A stretch of DNA of 64,000 nucleotides from Bacillota bacterium. GTDB taxonomy: Bacteria > Bacillota > Clostridia > Christensenellales > SZUA-584. The notes beneath the pieces were generated by a model. That model worked only from the letters and a program-made list of their open reading frames with translations, did not search any database and was not told the origin of the DNA. Where the stretch lies: the NCBI GenBank assembly GCA_023460085.1, contig JAEWRI010000022.1, positions 62,001-126,000 of the forward strand. The letters run 5' to 3'. Numbering within the stretch: position 1 is the stretch's first letter; the number at the start of each line of letters is the position of its first letter. Shown here piece by piece: positions 50,841 to 59,926 of the stretch. A program made the position numbers and the translations under genes.

Positions 50841-51938
50841 TTATTTAGCCTCCTTCGCGCCCCGGAAAATCAGCCGGTAGTTGATAAAGAACTCGCTGCC
50901 AAGAATGAAAAACAGAATAATACCTGTTATCATCTGGGATGCGAAATCGTTGAGGTTAAACTGAGATGCAATCTGTATTGCGCCTTTTTCCAGGAATACC
51001 AGCATCGCAGCCACAAATATCATCGTAAACGTGTTGAATTTGGCTAACCATGCTACGATGATGGCTGTAAATCCGCTCCCTCCGGCAGTACTCGTAGAAA
51101 TCGTATGCGATGCGCCCGCTACCGCGATATAGCCTGCCAGACCGCAGATAGCGCCCGAAATCATCATGGTGCGCACCACCACGTTCTTTACCTGAATTCC
51201 GATATATCGGGCGGTGCGTTCCGATTCACCAACCACTGAAATCTCATAACCCTGTTTGGAGTACCGAAGATAAATGAACATAAATATCGTCAGCGCCAAA
51301 ACCAGCACGATATTCAGCAGGTATTGATGCTCAAATAACGGTGGAAACCACCCGGCCTTGGTCTTCTGATTAATAATTCCGACTGTATTGGAACCGAAAG
51401 GATTTTCCCACAGGGCAACGAAATAGGATGTCAGCTGTATCGCCACATAATTCATCATCAGGGTAAAGAGCGTTTCGTTCGTGCCGTATCGCGCTTTGAA
51501 GATAGCGGGGATAAAGCCCCATATCGCACCTGCCACAAGACTTGCCGCAAGCGAAACCAGCAGCAGACCCCACGTCGGCATGGATTTACCGAAATAGATC
51601 ATCACTGCCGCGGTCGCAATGCCGCCCGCCAGTATCTGTCCTTCCGCGCCGATATTCCAAAATCGCATCTTAAACGCGGGCGCCAGACCAATACCAATGC
51701 AGAGCAACATCACCATATCGCGCATTGTCACCCATGTCCGCTTTTCTGTGCCGAAATTGCCTTCAAACATGGCGCTGTAAACCTTCAGCGGGTTCAGCTT
51801 GACAATGGCATATATGACGATAGCGCTGACCGAAAGTGCGAGCACAAGGCCGATAAGCCGGATAAGCCAGCTGTGCCACAGTGAAATTGAGTCGCGCCGG
51901 ACTATGCGCGCAAGAGGCTCCTTAGTCACGTGATGCAT
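50841..51938 (-). CDS. BMP-type purine/nucleoside ABC importer permease 1
   Basis: 365 residues of the YufP/NupP family, larger than its partner because of a cytosolic N-terminal extension before the first helix. RFWNIGAEGQILAGGIATAAV near 95 and GESERTARYIGIQVKNVVVRTM near 230 are family motifs. GGGAGGGG before ATG; the start overlaps the ATPase stop by 17 bp. Confidence 0.9.
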   Translation of the reverse strand: MHHVTKEPLARIVRRDSISLWHSWLIRLIGLVLALSVSAIVIYAIVKLNPLKVYSAMFEGNFGTEKRTWVTMRDMVMLLCIGIGLAPAFKMRFWNIGAEGQILAGGIATAAVMIYFGKSMPTWGLLLVSLAASLVAGAIWGFIPAIFKARYGTNETLFTLMMNYVAIQLTSYFVALWENPFGSNTVGIINQKTKAGWFPPLFEHQYLLNIVLVLALTIFMFIYLRYSKQGYEISVVGESERTARYIGIQVKNVVVRTMMISGAICGLAGYIAVAGASHTISTSTAGGSGFTAIIVAWLAKFNTFTMIFVAAMLVFLEKGAIQIASQFNLNDFASQMITGIILFFILGSEFFINYRLIFRGAKEAK

Positions 51939-53472
51939 TCTTGCACTCCCCTCCCAGCTTCGTCATCATCATGCCGACCTCGCGCTTGTCAGCGCCTTTG
52001 CCGGGCACGATGCCGCTGGTCTTTCCTCCGCAAAGGACAAGTATTCTATCACAGAATTCCAGCAGAACATCCAGATCCTCGCCGACAAAAATAACGGCAA
52101 CTCCTCTTTTCTTCTGCTGATTGATCAAATCGTAAATGGTATAGGACGAGTTAATATCGAGCCCGCGAACCGCATAAGCCGTCATCAGAACAGTCGGAGA
52201 CGATGAAATCTCCCGCCCGACCAACACCTTTTGTACGTTGCCTCCGGAAAGCCTGCGTACCGGAGTGGACAAGCCCGGCGTATTCACTGCCAGCTCGTTT
52301 ACAACACGCTGCGCGAGACCGCGCGGCGTCTTTCTGTCCGCAAATACGGTCCGTCCGTTTCGAAAAGAACGCAGCATCATGTTGTCAGTCAGATCCATGC
52401 TGCCGACCAACCCCATACCAAGCCTGTCTTCCGGAACAAAAGAAAGCGAAACGCCCAGAGCAAAGATTTCGCGCGGATCCTTGCCTACAAGCTGAATTTC
52501 CTCGCCGGTATTGGGGTCAACGTACAGTATGCTTCCTGATTCAAACGGCTGTAAGCCCGCGATTGATTCGAGCAGTTCCTTTTGCCCGCATCCCGAAATC
52601 CCTGCCACGCCGAGGATTTCCCCTGAATACGCGGTGAAAGAAACATCGGAGAGCTTCGTCACCCCATCCTTATCGCGAACGGTAAGCCCCTCAACGACGA
52701 TCCTTGGCTTCGGGTCTTCCGGTTCAGGTCTGTCGATATTCAGGGATACGGGACGCCCAACCATCATGTTGGTCATCTCCGCTGCGTTTGTATCCTTTGT
52801 GTTAAGGCCTCCGACGAACTGACCGCGCCTTAGTACTACAACACGATCCGATATTTCTTCGACTTCGTGCAGTTTATGTGTAATGATAATAATTGCCTTG
52901 TTGTCGTCCCGCATATTGCGCAAAACAGCAAACAGCTTTTCCGTTTCCTGCGGTGTTAATACAGCAGTAGGCTCATCAAGAATCAGGATACTTGCACCCC
53001 GATACAGCACTTTGACGATTTCCACCGTCTGTTTCTGTGAAACGGACATATCATATATTTTCTGCTCCGGATCAACTTCAAAGCCGTAAAGCTTACAGAT
53101 ATCACGTATCTTGTCACCTACGGCCTTCAGGTTGAGACGATCCTTGCCCGGCATTCCCAGGATAATGTTTTCCGCGGCAGTGAGCACATCTACAAGCTTG
53201 AAATGCTGATGGATCATTCCGATGCCCAGATCAAAAGCGTCTTTGGGGCTGCGGATCGAAACCTCGTGTCCATCAACCAAAATATGTCCGGCATCGGGAT
53301 AATAAATGCCGGAAAGCATATTCATCAGCGTTGTTTTGCCGCTGCCGTTTTCCCCGAGCAGGGCCAGTATTTCTCCTCTGAATATATCAAGACAGACCCG
53401 GTCATTGGCAACAACCGAACCAAAAGTCTTGGTAATATCGCGCATGCGGACGGCCGCATCTGCGCTTTGCAT
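51922..53472 (-). CDS. BMP-type ABC importer ATPase (tandem NBD)
   Basis: 516 residues, two nucleotide-binding domains, YufO/NupO or RbsA-like. First NBD complete: GENGSGKTT, SVSQKQTVEIVK, ILILDEPTAVL. Second NBD is degenerate as usual (GISGCGQKE for Walker A, LSGGNVQK signature) and its Walker B reads VLMTAYAVRGLD, lacking acidic residues at the normal position, so only one site is likely to hydrolyse ATP. GGGGG site before the ATG. Confidence 0.92.
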   Translation of the reverse strand: MQSADAAVRMRDITKTFGSVVANDRVCLDIFRGEILALLGENGSGKTTLMNMLSGIYYPDAGHILVDGHEVSIRSPKDAFDLGIGMIHQHFKLVDVLTAAENIILGMPGKDRLNLKAVGDKIRDICKLYGFEVDPEQKIYDMSVSQKQTVEIVKVLYRGASILILDEPTAVLTPQETEKLFAVLRNMRDDNKAIIIITHKLHEVEEISDRVVVLRRGQFVGGLNTKDTNAAEMTNMMVGRPVSLNIDRPEPEDPKPRIVVEGLTVRDKDGVTKLSDVSFTAYSGEILGVAGISGCGQKELLESIAGLQPFESGSILYVDPNTGEEIQLVGKDPREIFALGVSLSFVPEDRLGMGLVGSMDLTDNMMLRSFRNGRTVFADRKTPRGLAQRVVNELAVNTPGLSTPVRRLSGGNVQKVLVGREISSSPTVLMTAYAVRGLDINSSYTIYDLINQQKKRGVAVIFVGEDLDVLLEFCDRILVLCGGKTSGIVPGKGADKREVGMMMTKLGGECKNASRD

Positions 53473-53534
53473 AGCAGATTACCCCCTTAACCACACCTCA
53501 AAAGCCGCGCTCTCAAGGTCTCTTAATAAATTAT

Positions 53535-53562
53535 GGAAAGAGCCACTTTTGTGGCTCTTTCC
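53535..53562 (-). terminator. Intercistronic hairpin between the binding protein and ATPase genes
   Basis: Perfect 12-bp stem GGAAAGAGCCAC / GTGGCTCTTTCC with a 4-nt loop. Followed by an AT-rich but not T-only stretch, so probably a partial terminator or 3' stabiliser that keeps binding-protein mRNA more abundant than the rest. Confidence 0.6.
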
Positions 53563-53581
53563 ATCGATATCCAGAGCGTAA

Positions 53582-54877
53582 TTACTGAGCGTTGAGTTCG
53601 GTAATGCCGTCTATACGCAGACCAAAGTACGGGGCGCTGCGCAGCGTAGACTCATGGAACACGCCGTCAGAAATGGCTTCGCCAGTATCGCCTGTCCAGT
53701 CGCCGTCGGTATCAATTGCCAGATAGCTGGTAACCGTCGCGCCGCCAACCGTAAACTTAGAGGTATCGAACACATTCAGGGTGCCGTCCTTCAACGCAGC
53801 TTCAATTTCCGCGACCTTCTCGGCGGTGCCGTCGACACAGCTCTGACCCAGCGCAGAAATCATCACGGCGCCTTCGTTATAGCCTTCCGCCCAATCCGTC
53901 GCGATTTCCTCGCCGTTCTTGATGCAGTTGAACGCATAGGTGTAGTAGACGCTCCAGTCGTTCTGAGCGCTGGTCAGCGCCGCGTTAGGAGCAACGGCAA
54001 GCATATCTACGTTGTAGCCCACGCAGTAAACGGTGGTTCCGCCATTCAGCAGCGTCTCGCAAGCAGCGGGAGCGCCCGTGGAGTCCGCATGCTGACTGAT
54101 GATGATGCAGCCGGCCGCAACCAGCGCATTCGCGGCTTCGCCTTCAGCAGTCGGGTCATACCATGAGTTCGTGTACTGCACGCTCATCACCACGTTGCTG
54201 ACGATTGACTTTACGCCGAGGTAGAAGCCGGTGTAGCCGGAGACCACTTCCGCATACGGGAAAGCGCCGACATAACCCAGCTTGATGTTGCCATCCGCAT
54301 CCATGTTGGAAGCGGCAACCTTGCCATCCGCCACCAGTTCAGCAAGCTTCATGCCCGCGACAACGCCGGAAACATAACGGGACTGATACGTGTCGTTGAA
54401 CGCGTTTTTGAAGTTCGGCAGACCGGAAAGAGCCGCTCCGTCACCCGTCATGGAAATGAAGGTAACTTCCGGATTCTCTTCGGCAGCCTGCTGCATCGGG
54501 GTCTGATGGCCGTAGCTGTCCGAGAAGATGTAGGTGCAGCCCTGCTCAACAAGGTCCGTCGCCATATCGTAGCACTCTTCGTTCTCGGGAATGTTGTACT
54601 TCCAGACGATCTGGTCATCGATGAAGCCAACCGCAGCAGCCGCTGCCTTGATGCCGGAAATGTGAGCGAAGTCATAGCCGGTGTTCTCATCATGCACCAG
54701 AATGACGCCGATCTTGACAGCAGCTTCAGCATCCGACGTTTCGGGAGCCGCAGAATCCGTTGCAGACACAGATTCTTCTTCCGAAGCGGAAGGGCTTGAA
54801 GATGCGCCCGGTGTGCCGCAGGCAGCGAACGCAAATACGAGCGAAAGCGCCAGAAGCATTACAACAAATTTCTTCAT
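53582..54877 (-). CDS. BMP-family purine/nucleoside-binding lipoprotein
   Basis: 431 residues. Lipoprotein signal MKKFVVMLLALSLVFAFAAC (Cys20), a Ser/Glu-rich linker to about residue 48, then a periplasmic-binding fold (KIGVILVHDENTGYDFAHISGIKAAAA). The BmpA/PnrA group binds nucleosides or free purines; placement between purine genes supports that here, but the ligand is not proved. First gene of the importer operon, GGAGG before ATG, with a structured leader of about 240 nt. Confidence 0.9.
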   Translation of the reverse strand: MKKFVVMLLALSLVFAFAACGTPGASSSPSASEEESVSATDSAAPETSDAEAAVKIGVILVHDENTGYDFAHISGIKAAAAAVGFIDDQIVWKYNIPENEECYDMATDLVEQGCTYIFSDSYGHQTPMQQAAEENPEVTFISMTGDGAALSGLPNFKNAFNDTYQSRYVSGVVAGMKLAELVADGKVAASNMDADGNIKLGYVGAFPYAEVVSGYTGFYLGVKSIVSNVVMSVQYTNSWYDPTAEGEAANALVAAGCIIISQHADSTGAPAACETLLNGGTTVYCVGYNVDMLAVAPNAALTSAQNDWSVYYTYAFNCIKNGEEIATDWAEGYNEGAVMISALGQSCVDGTAEKVAEIEAALKDGTLNVFDTSKFTVGGATVTSYLAIDTDGDWTGDTGEAISDGVFHESTLRSAPYFGLRIDGITELNAQ

Positions 54878-54938
54878 TTTTTATCCTCCGTTTTTGTTAT
54901 TAAATTTTGCATATGCAAATTATGCACTCTGATATAAA

Positions 54939-55000
54939 TCGGATCCCCTTATCTCGTTCCATCGCCAGCCTGTCAACCACGAGACAAGAGCTCAATCCAA
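54939..55000 (-). ncRNA. Long hairpin in the leader of the binding-protein gene
   Basis: On the minus strand TTGGAT pairs with ATCCGA, enclosing a 12-bp helix (CTCTTGTCTCGT with ACGAGATAAGGG, two G-U pairs) around a 21-nt apical loop rich in G. It lies about 60 nt before the start codon. Not a riboswitch class I recognise; may be a regulatory leader element. Confidence 0.45.
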
Positions 55001-55073
55001 TATGAAATTCAATGATTCGCGCCTACAAGTTACGCAGTTCCCAACTCCTCTGAGGCTTAAGCTTTTTAGAGAA

Positions 55074-55108
55074 AACGGCGTACGTCCTCAAATGAAACTT
55101 ACGCCGTT
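55074..55108 (-). ncRNA. First hairpin of the same leader
   Basis: On the minus strand AACGGCGTA / TACGCCGTT, perfect 9-bp stem with 17-nt loop, followed by TTTTCTCT. Located just after the predicted transcript start; could be an attenuator or part of a larger fold with the downstream hairpins. A weaker AGCC/GGCT-closed structure lies between the two. Confidence 0.45.
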
Positions 55109-55132
55109 GTAATTGTGGTTTCAATTTTTTTT

Positions 55133-55161
55133 AATATACCTCTTTTATGGAGTTTTGTCAA
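55133..55161 (-). promoter_or_regulatory. Promoter of the BMP importer operon
   Basis: On the minus strand TTGACA (55161-55156) and TATATT (55138-55133), 17 bp apart. Confidence 0.75.
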
Positions 55162-55212
55162 GTTGGCGCTTGAGTTTTGCTATATTGTATGCCTTACATA
55201 TTCCAGCAGCTT

Positions 55213-55236
55213 TATATTGGGTAGAAGGTCAATATA
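55213..55236. promoter_or_regulatory. Inverted repeat between the divergent importer and adenine deaminase genes
   Basis: TATATTG-(10 bp)-CAATATA, perfect arms. Candidate operator in the divergent control region. The rest of this AT-rich gap holds no gene. Confidence 0.35.
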
Positions 55237-55369
55237 TCAAAACAAAGGGTTTATAATTGTATAAAAATATGATACCATAAATTAAAAAATTTTTTATATC
55301 TCTGTCAATAATCTACTTCACAGATAGTGCAATCGTGGATTTAAAATTTCCGAAGGATGGTGAGCTAAA

Positions 55370-57100
55370 ATGGATAAAAAAAGATTGAATAAGCTTATCG
55401 ATGTAGCCGCGGGCAGAGTGCCCGCCGATATCGTGATCAAAGACTGTAAAACAGTAGACGTTTTTAACGGCTGCGTAATCGAGGGCGATATCGCAATCTG
55501 TGACGGACTGATTGCAGGGGTCGGCCAATACGAGGGCCGCCGGGAAATTGATGCGAACGGACAATATGCCGCGCCCGGTTTTATCGACAGCCATATCCAC
55601 ATTGAATCGGCGTATGTGAGTCCGGAAGAGCTGGGCCGGCTGCTCGTTCCCCATGGAACGACAACAATCATTGCGGATCCTCATGAGATCACAAACGTCT
55701 GCGGGCTTTCAGGCTTGGAATATATGATTGAGGCTTCAAAGCGCTCCGCGCTTGATATTAAATGGATGCTGCCATCCTGTGTCCCCGCGACTCCATTCGA
55801 GCATTCCGGAGCCTCCGTTGCGGCGGCGGATATGGAGCAGGTCATGGACCGTGATGAAATTCTGGGGCTTGGAGAGTTCATGAATTACCCCGGGGTCGTC
55901 AACGCGGATGAAGGCGTACTGGATAAGCTGCTGGTAGCAATCCGGCATCGCAAGCACATCGACGGGCACAGCCCTGGATTATGCGGGAACGGGTTGAACG
56001 CTTACGCGTCCGCCGGCATCCGAACCGACCACGAATGCTCTACGGTTGCGGAAATGACCGATCGTTTATCCCGCGGCATGTATGTGCTGATGCGTCAGGG
56101 TTCAGCCTGCCACAATCTCAAAGCATTGCTGAAAGCGGTTACGCCGTTTAACAGCAGACGCTGTCTGCTTTGCTCGGATGACTGTCAGCCCAAAACCATT
56201 TTCAGCGTCGGACATCTTGAAAATCATCTGCGCATCTGCGTTAACGCGGGGATCGATCCGATTATGGCCATTCAGATGGCCAGCATTAACGCCGCCGAGT
56301 GCTTTGGCATCAAGGACAGAGGCGCCATCGCGCCAGGCTTAAGAGCGGACATCGTTTTGCTGGACAGCCTTACGGGTTTCAATGTAATGAAGGTTTTCAT
56401 CGCCGGAGACGAAGCGGCGGCTGACGGCCGTTACGCCTTGCCGGTTTCCCGTCAGGACATCTCTCCAACCCGCGGAAGATTTCGCGTTAAGGATTTTTCT
56501 AGGGACAGGTTAAAGCTCACCATTCGCTCAGAGAAGGCTCACGTCATCACCATGATACCCGGAGGGGTTGTCACCCGCAACGAAGTCTCTGAAATCTCCC
56601 GCGATGAAAAAGGTGATTTTATATTTGACCCTTCCAAAGATATCGTTAAAATCGCCGTCATAGAGCGCCATCATAATACGGGAAACGTGGCCGTTGCGCT
56701 GCTTAAGGGATATGGGATCAAGCGGGGAGCCATCGCCCTTTCCATCGCCCATGACTCCCACAATATCATTGTCGTAGGCGTCAGTGATGACGATATGGAT
56801 TTTGCGGTGCAAAAACTGATTGAACAGAACGGCGGCATTGTGCTTGCCGACAGTCAGCGTATCATTGAAAGCCTGCCCATGCCTATCGCCGGCCTGATGA
56901 GCGACCAGAGCGGTGAGTGGGTGGATGAAAAGCTGACCCGAATCCATCGGGCCGCGGTGGACGTACTCGGAGTGCACGATACTTTTGAGCCGGTAATGAC
57001 GCTTTGTTTTATGGCGCTACCGGTCATTCCGGAGCTGAAGCTGACGGATATGGGACTGTTTGACGTGAACAAGTTCAGCTTCATTCCTGTGGAAGCATAG
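55370..57100 (+). CDS. ade: Adenine deaminase
   Basis: 576 residues. Converts adenine to hypoxanthine and ammonia (AdeC/Ade type, not the adenosine-deaminase-like enzyme). N-terminal metal site FIDSHIHIES near 72, PHGTTTIIADPHEITNV near 100, MLPSCVPATPFEHSG near 135, HSPGLCG near 205, SDDCQPKT near 270; C-terminal Ade domain carries RHHNTGN and AHDSHNIIVVG. AAGGATGG before the ATG. Divergent from the purine importer; the product feeds the hydroxylases. Confidence 0.95.
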   Translation: MDKKRLNKLIDVAAGRVPADIVIKDCKTVDVFNGCVIEGDIAICDGLIAGVGQYEGRREIDANGQYAAPGFIDSHIHIESAYVSPEELGRLLVPHGTTTIIADPHEITNVCGLSGLEYMIEASKRSALDIKWMLPSCVPATPFEHSGASVAAADMEQVMDRDEILGLGEFMNYPGVVNADEGVLDKLLVAIRHRKHIDGHSPGLCGNGLNAYASAGIRTDHECSTVAEMTDRLSRGMYVLMRQGSACHNLKALLKAVTPFNSRRCLLCSDDCQPKTIFSVGHLENHLRICVNAGIDPIMAIQMASINAAECFGIKDRGAIAPGLRADIVLLDSLTGFNVMKVFIAGDEAAADGRYALPVSRQDISPTRGRFRVKDFSRDRLKLTIRSEKAHVITMIPGGVVTRNEVSEISRDEKGDFIFDPSKDIVKIAVIERHHNTGNVAVALLKGYGIKRGAIALSIAHDSHNIIVVGVSDDDMDFAVQKLIEQNGGIVLADSQRIIESLPMPIAGLMSDQSGEWVDEKLTRIHRAAVDVLGVHDTFEPVMTLCFMALPVIPELKLTDMGLFDVNKFSFIPVEA

Positions 57101-57333
57101 AGTCCCTGCCTATTTCTGATTGCTGAAGCGGCAGTCGGAACATAAGAAAACCGATATGCTGTCACGCGCCGAGTCATGGAGACTCAGTCTCATGGCCAGA
57201 CGTATATGGGCGCATCATGGATCGCCGGAGATGTAAGCCGATGTGTCATTAGCGGTCAGCGTTATGCCTGCCGGTTTCAAGCCCGTTGCGCAAAAAAGCG
57301 AGTGCGCTTGAACTTTTTAACGGCAGATGCCGC

Positions 57334-57972
57334 CTATTCTTTTCCATTTTCCTTTACGTCGATGTAGTTATACAGCGTAAACTTGGAAATCCCAAAGAAT
57401 CTGGATACCTTATCGCCGGATTTTGTAATGAGAAATGCTCCCTTGTCCTGCAGGAACTTGACTGCTTTTATTTTGTCTTCCCGGTTCATCTGCGACACCG
57501 GCTTATTGACCAGTTTCACGGACTGTTCAATCAGATCGTCCAGCAGGCTGTTCACATCCTTGGTGATGCGTTCGGGCTTTTCATCATTGGTTCCGATGAG
57601 GCTCTTCAGCGAATAATCCATCATAATGTAATTGGTGATGTCATAATTGATTGCGAATATGCCCACTACTTTGCCGTCGTTATCTCGGATATAAATCGTT
57701 GTGGATTTCAACATACGGCCGTCTTCCGTCTGGGTCAGGTAGTTAACCCTGTCTTTCAGCTCTTCCGGCTTCCTGTTTCTTGACTCCAATACGATATGCG
57801 AAGGCCCGTCGCCCACTTTCCTTCCGGTTACATGCCCGTTTTCAATATAGATGATGGTATGCTCCTCATCCTCCGTTAAATCGTGAATCACGACCTCACA
57901 GTTTTCACCGAAGTGTCCGCTAATCCCCTTTGCGAGCTGTATCCAGAATGGCTGATAGAATGCCTTGTCCAT
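57334..57972 (-). CDS. YheO-type PAS/HTH transcriptional regulator
   Basis: 212 residues from ATG 57972 behind AAGGAGG, chosen over an ORF extending 72 codons upstream. YheO-like PAS domain (NCEVVIHDLTEDEEHTIIYIENGHVTGRKVGDGPSH) over residues 15-130 with KSTTIYIRDNDGKVVGIFAINYD. C-terminal HTH_22 domain (KAVKFLQDKGAFLITKSGDKVSRFFGISKFTLYNYID). Likely senses a small molecule and controls the purine genes on either side. Divergent from mocA. Confidence 0.85.
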   Translation of the reverse strand: MDKAFYQPFWIQLAKGISGHFGENCEVVIHDLTEDEEHTIIYIENGHVTGRKVGDGPSHIVLESRNRKPEELKDRVNYLTQTEDGRMLKSTTIYIRDNDGKVVGIFAINYDITNYIMMDYSLKSLIGTNDEKPERITKDVNSLLDDLIEQSVKLVNKPVSQMNREDKIKAVKFLQDKGAFLITKSGDKVSRFFGISKFTLYNYIDVKENGKE

Positions 57973-58042
57973 ATGCGCACCTCCTTTTCCCTGCTGCATC
58001 ATCAGGTCTCCGCGTGTTCTTCCTTCCATGCTTTTGCTGACG

Positions 58043-58072
58043 TTGTATGACCGCACCCGATAATGGTATAAT
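58043..58072 (+). promoter_or_regulatory. Possible promoter of mocA
   Basis: TTGTAT and TATAAT 18 bp apart, 18 bp before the mocA start. Confidence 0.45.
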
Positions 58073-58090
58073 ATCAAAAAACAAAGGAAA

Positions 58091-58693
58091 ATGGAAATGA
58101 CTTTCGGCTGCGTAGTTCTTGCTGCCGGGGCAGGCTCCCGTTTCGGCGGAAACAAGCTGGCTGCCCCTGTCAATGGCAGCCCCATCATTGATTATATTCT
58201 CACCAGCCTGCCTGCCCGCCTTTTCAGCCGGGTAGCGGTGGTCAGCGCCGACCCGTCTGTTATCGACGCGGCGCAACGCCACGGCTTTGAGCTCGCGTTC
58301 AACGATCGCCCTGAGCTCGGCGTCAGCCGGAGCATTCGCATGGGACTCGAATTGACGGCGGACACCGATGCCTGCATGTTCTGCGTCGGGGATCAACCGC
58401 TGCTCCGGCGGGAAACGCTTGCGGGAATGCTGGATGTATACGAGCCCGGTACAGTGCTGATGGTTTCGCACGACGGGCAGAGCGGTAACCCGGTCATCTA
58501 TCCCTCCGCACTGTATGGGGAGCTGAGCAGCCTGTATGGCGAGGAGTCCGGCAAGACGGTCGCTTGCCGTCACGAAGACCTTCTTCGCCTGTTCCATCTC
58601 GCCGACGCTTCCCAGCTATGCGATGTTGATACCCGCGAGGACCTCATCGCGGTTCAGACGCTTCTCAGCCCGCCCACTAATCATATTCGGTGA
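58091..58693 (+). CDS. mocA: Molybdenum cofactor cytidylyltransferase (MocA-like)
   Basis: 200 residues. GT-A fold nucleotidyltransferase that adds CMP to molybdopterin for hydroxylase enzymes. LAAGAGSRFGGNKLAAPVNGSPIIDYIL at the N-terminus, CVGDQPLLRRETL near 97 (Mg Asp) and HDGQSGNPVIYP near 130. AAAGGA before ATG; an alternative ATG is two codons later. Fits the need of the two hydroxylases in this island. Convergent with ygeX. Confidence 0.88.
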   Translation: MEMTFGCVVLAAGAGSRFGGNKLAAPVNGSPIIDYILTSLPARLFSRVAVVSADPSVIDAAQRHGFELAFNDRPELGVSRSIRMGLELTADTDACMFCVGDQPLLRRETLAGMLDVYEPGTVLMVSHDGQSGNPVIYPSALYGELSSLYGEESGKTVACRHEDLLRLFHLADASQLCDVDTREDLIAVQTLLSPPTNHIR

Positions 58694-58720
58694 GCAGCGG
58701 GCTTCCCGCGCGCACAGAAA

Positions 58721-59920
58721 TCAATCTCTCGGATACTTGCCGTACCACACAATATCGCGGTAATTCTTCGTATCCGTGTCCCCCTCGGTGCAAAACATGA
58801 TGATACGGGAGGATGCGTCCAGTCCGATTTCTTTTACGATGTCGGGGCGGCGCTTCATGATTTCGTCCACCAGACCCGTGCCCACCGCGCCGGATTCTCC
58901 CGCCACCACGCGCGGATCGTTCCCCAGCGGGTTGCCGAGTATGCGCATGCCGTTGGCGGTCAGCACATCGTCACACGAGAAGAATCCATCCGCAAAGTTG
59001 CGGATGATCTCCCACGAGATGGGGTTGGGTACACCGCAGGATAGTCCCGCCATGATGCTGTCCATATCCCCTTCCACGCTGTGTGCGGTTCCGTCGCCTG
59101 CCACGCCGGAGTCATAGTAGCAGGCTGCCTGATGCGGCTCCACGATGTATATTTTCGGGCACTTGTCGCCGTAGTGGTTGACGAATACGCCTGCCATCGC
59201 GGCCGCCATAGAGCCCACTCCCGCCTGTAAAAACATGTGCGTAGGTAACGTGTCCCCCAGTTGCTCGATGGCTTCTACGCCCATCGTGGCGTAGCCCTGC
59301 ATCACCCAGGTGGCCACCTGAACGTCGCCTTCGCTGGCCGTGTCCAGCACCACTTCCCAGCCCTTTTCCGCCGCAAGGCGGTTCACCTCGCGCACGCACC
59401 AGTCGTAGGTGAAATCCGACACCACCACCGTGCCGCCGAACCGCTCAATGGCGTCAATGCGATCCTGCACTGTCCCCTTGGGCATATAAACGATAGCCTT
59501 CTGGTTGAACTCATGCGCCGCCCACGCCACGGACTTGCCGTGGTTGCCGTCGGACGCCGCCGCGAAGGTGAGGTCGCCAAGCTGACGCTTCACCTCGTCG
59601 GATTTCAGATAGTCAAAATCCACGTCGGCAATGTCCACGCCCAGCTTGCGGCAGATACTGCTGCCCACCGCGTACGCGCCGCCCAACAGTTTGAACGCCT
59701 TCAGGTTGCCGCGCTGGGACTCGTCCTTCACGAACAACCCGCCCAGCCCCAGAGACGCGGCAAGCGCGTCCAGCCGGGCCAGCGGCGTCTGGTTGTATTT
59801 GTCGCCCATCGAGCGGTGGAATCGATAGACCTTTGCCACTTCGGCTTCTGAGAACAATGCTGTCTCGCGGGTACAGACGCCGTTCTTTTTGCGGTTGGGA
59901 ACGAATTTGACCCTCTCCAT
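58721..59920 (-). CDS. ygeX: 2,3-diaminopropionate ammonia-lyase
   Basis: 399 residues from ATG 59920 (a TTG two codons earlier is also possible). PLP fold-type II enzyme making pyruvate and two ammonia from diaminopropionate. Lysine in GNLKAFKLLGGAYA near 75, DGNHGKSVAWAAHEF near 120, QAGVGSMAAAM near 235, GLSCGVPNPISWEI near 290, GESGAVGTGL near 345. In purine-degrading anaerobes it is the terminal step after ring opening. Overlaps with nothing; 6 bp after the upstream PLP enzyme. Confidence 0.92.
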   Translation of the reverse strand: MERVKFVPNRKKNGVCTRETALFSEAEVAKVYRFHRSMGDKYNQTPLARLDALAASLGLGGLFVKDESQRGNLKAFKLLGGAYAVGSSICRKLGVDIADVDFDYLKSDEVKRQLGDLTFAAASDGNHGKSVAWAAHEFNQKAIVYMPKGTVQDRIDAIERFGGTVVVSDFTYDWCVREVNRLAAEKGWEVVLDTASEGDVQVATWVMQGYATMGVEAIEQLGDTLPTHMFLQAGVGSMAAAMAGVFVNHYGDKCPKIYIVEPHQAACYYDSGVAGDGTAHSVEGDMDSIMAGLSCGVPNPISWEIIRNFADGFFSCDDVLTANGMRILGNPLGNDPRVVAGESGAVGTGLVDEIMKRRPDIVKEIGLDASSRIIMFCTEGDTDTKNYRDIVWYGKYPRD

Positions 59921-59926
59921 ACGCAA

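Noticed and set aside
57101..57333. Gap after adenine deaminase as a hidden gene
   Set aside because: Only short frames without ribosome sites and small inverted repeats; nothing supportable.
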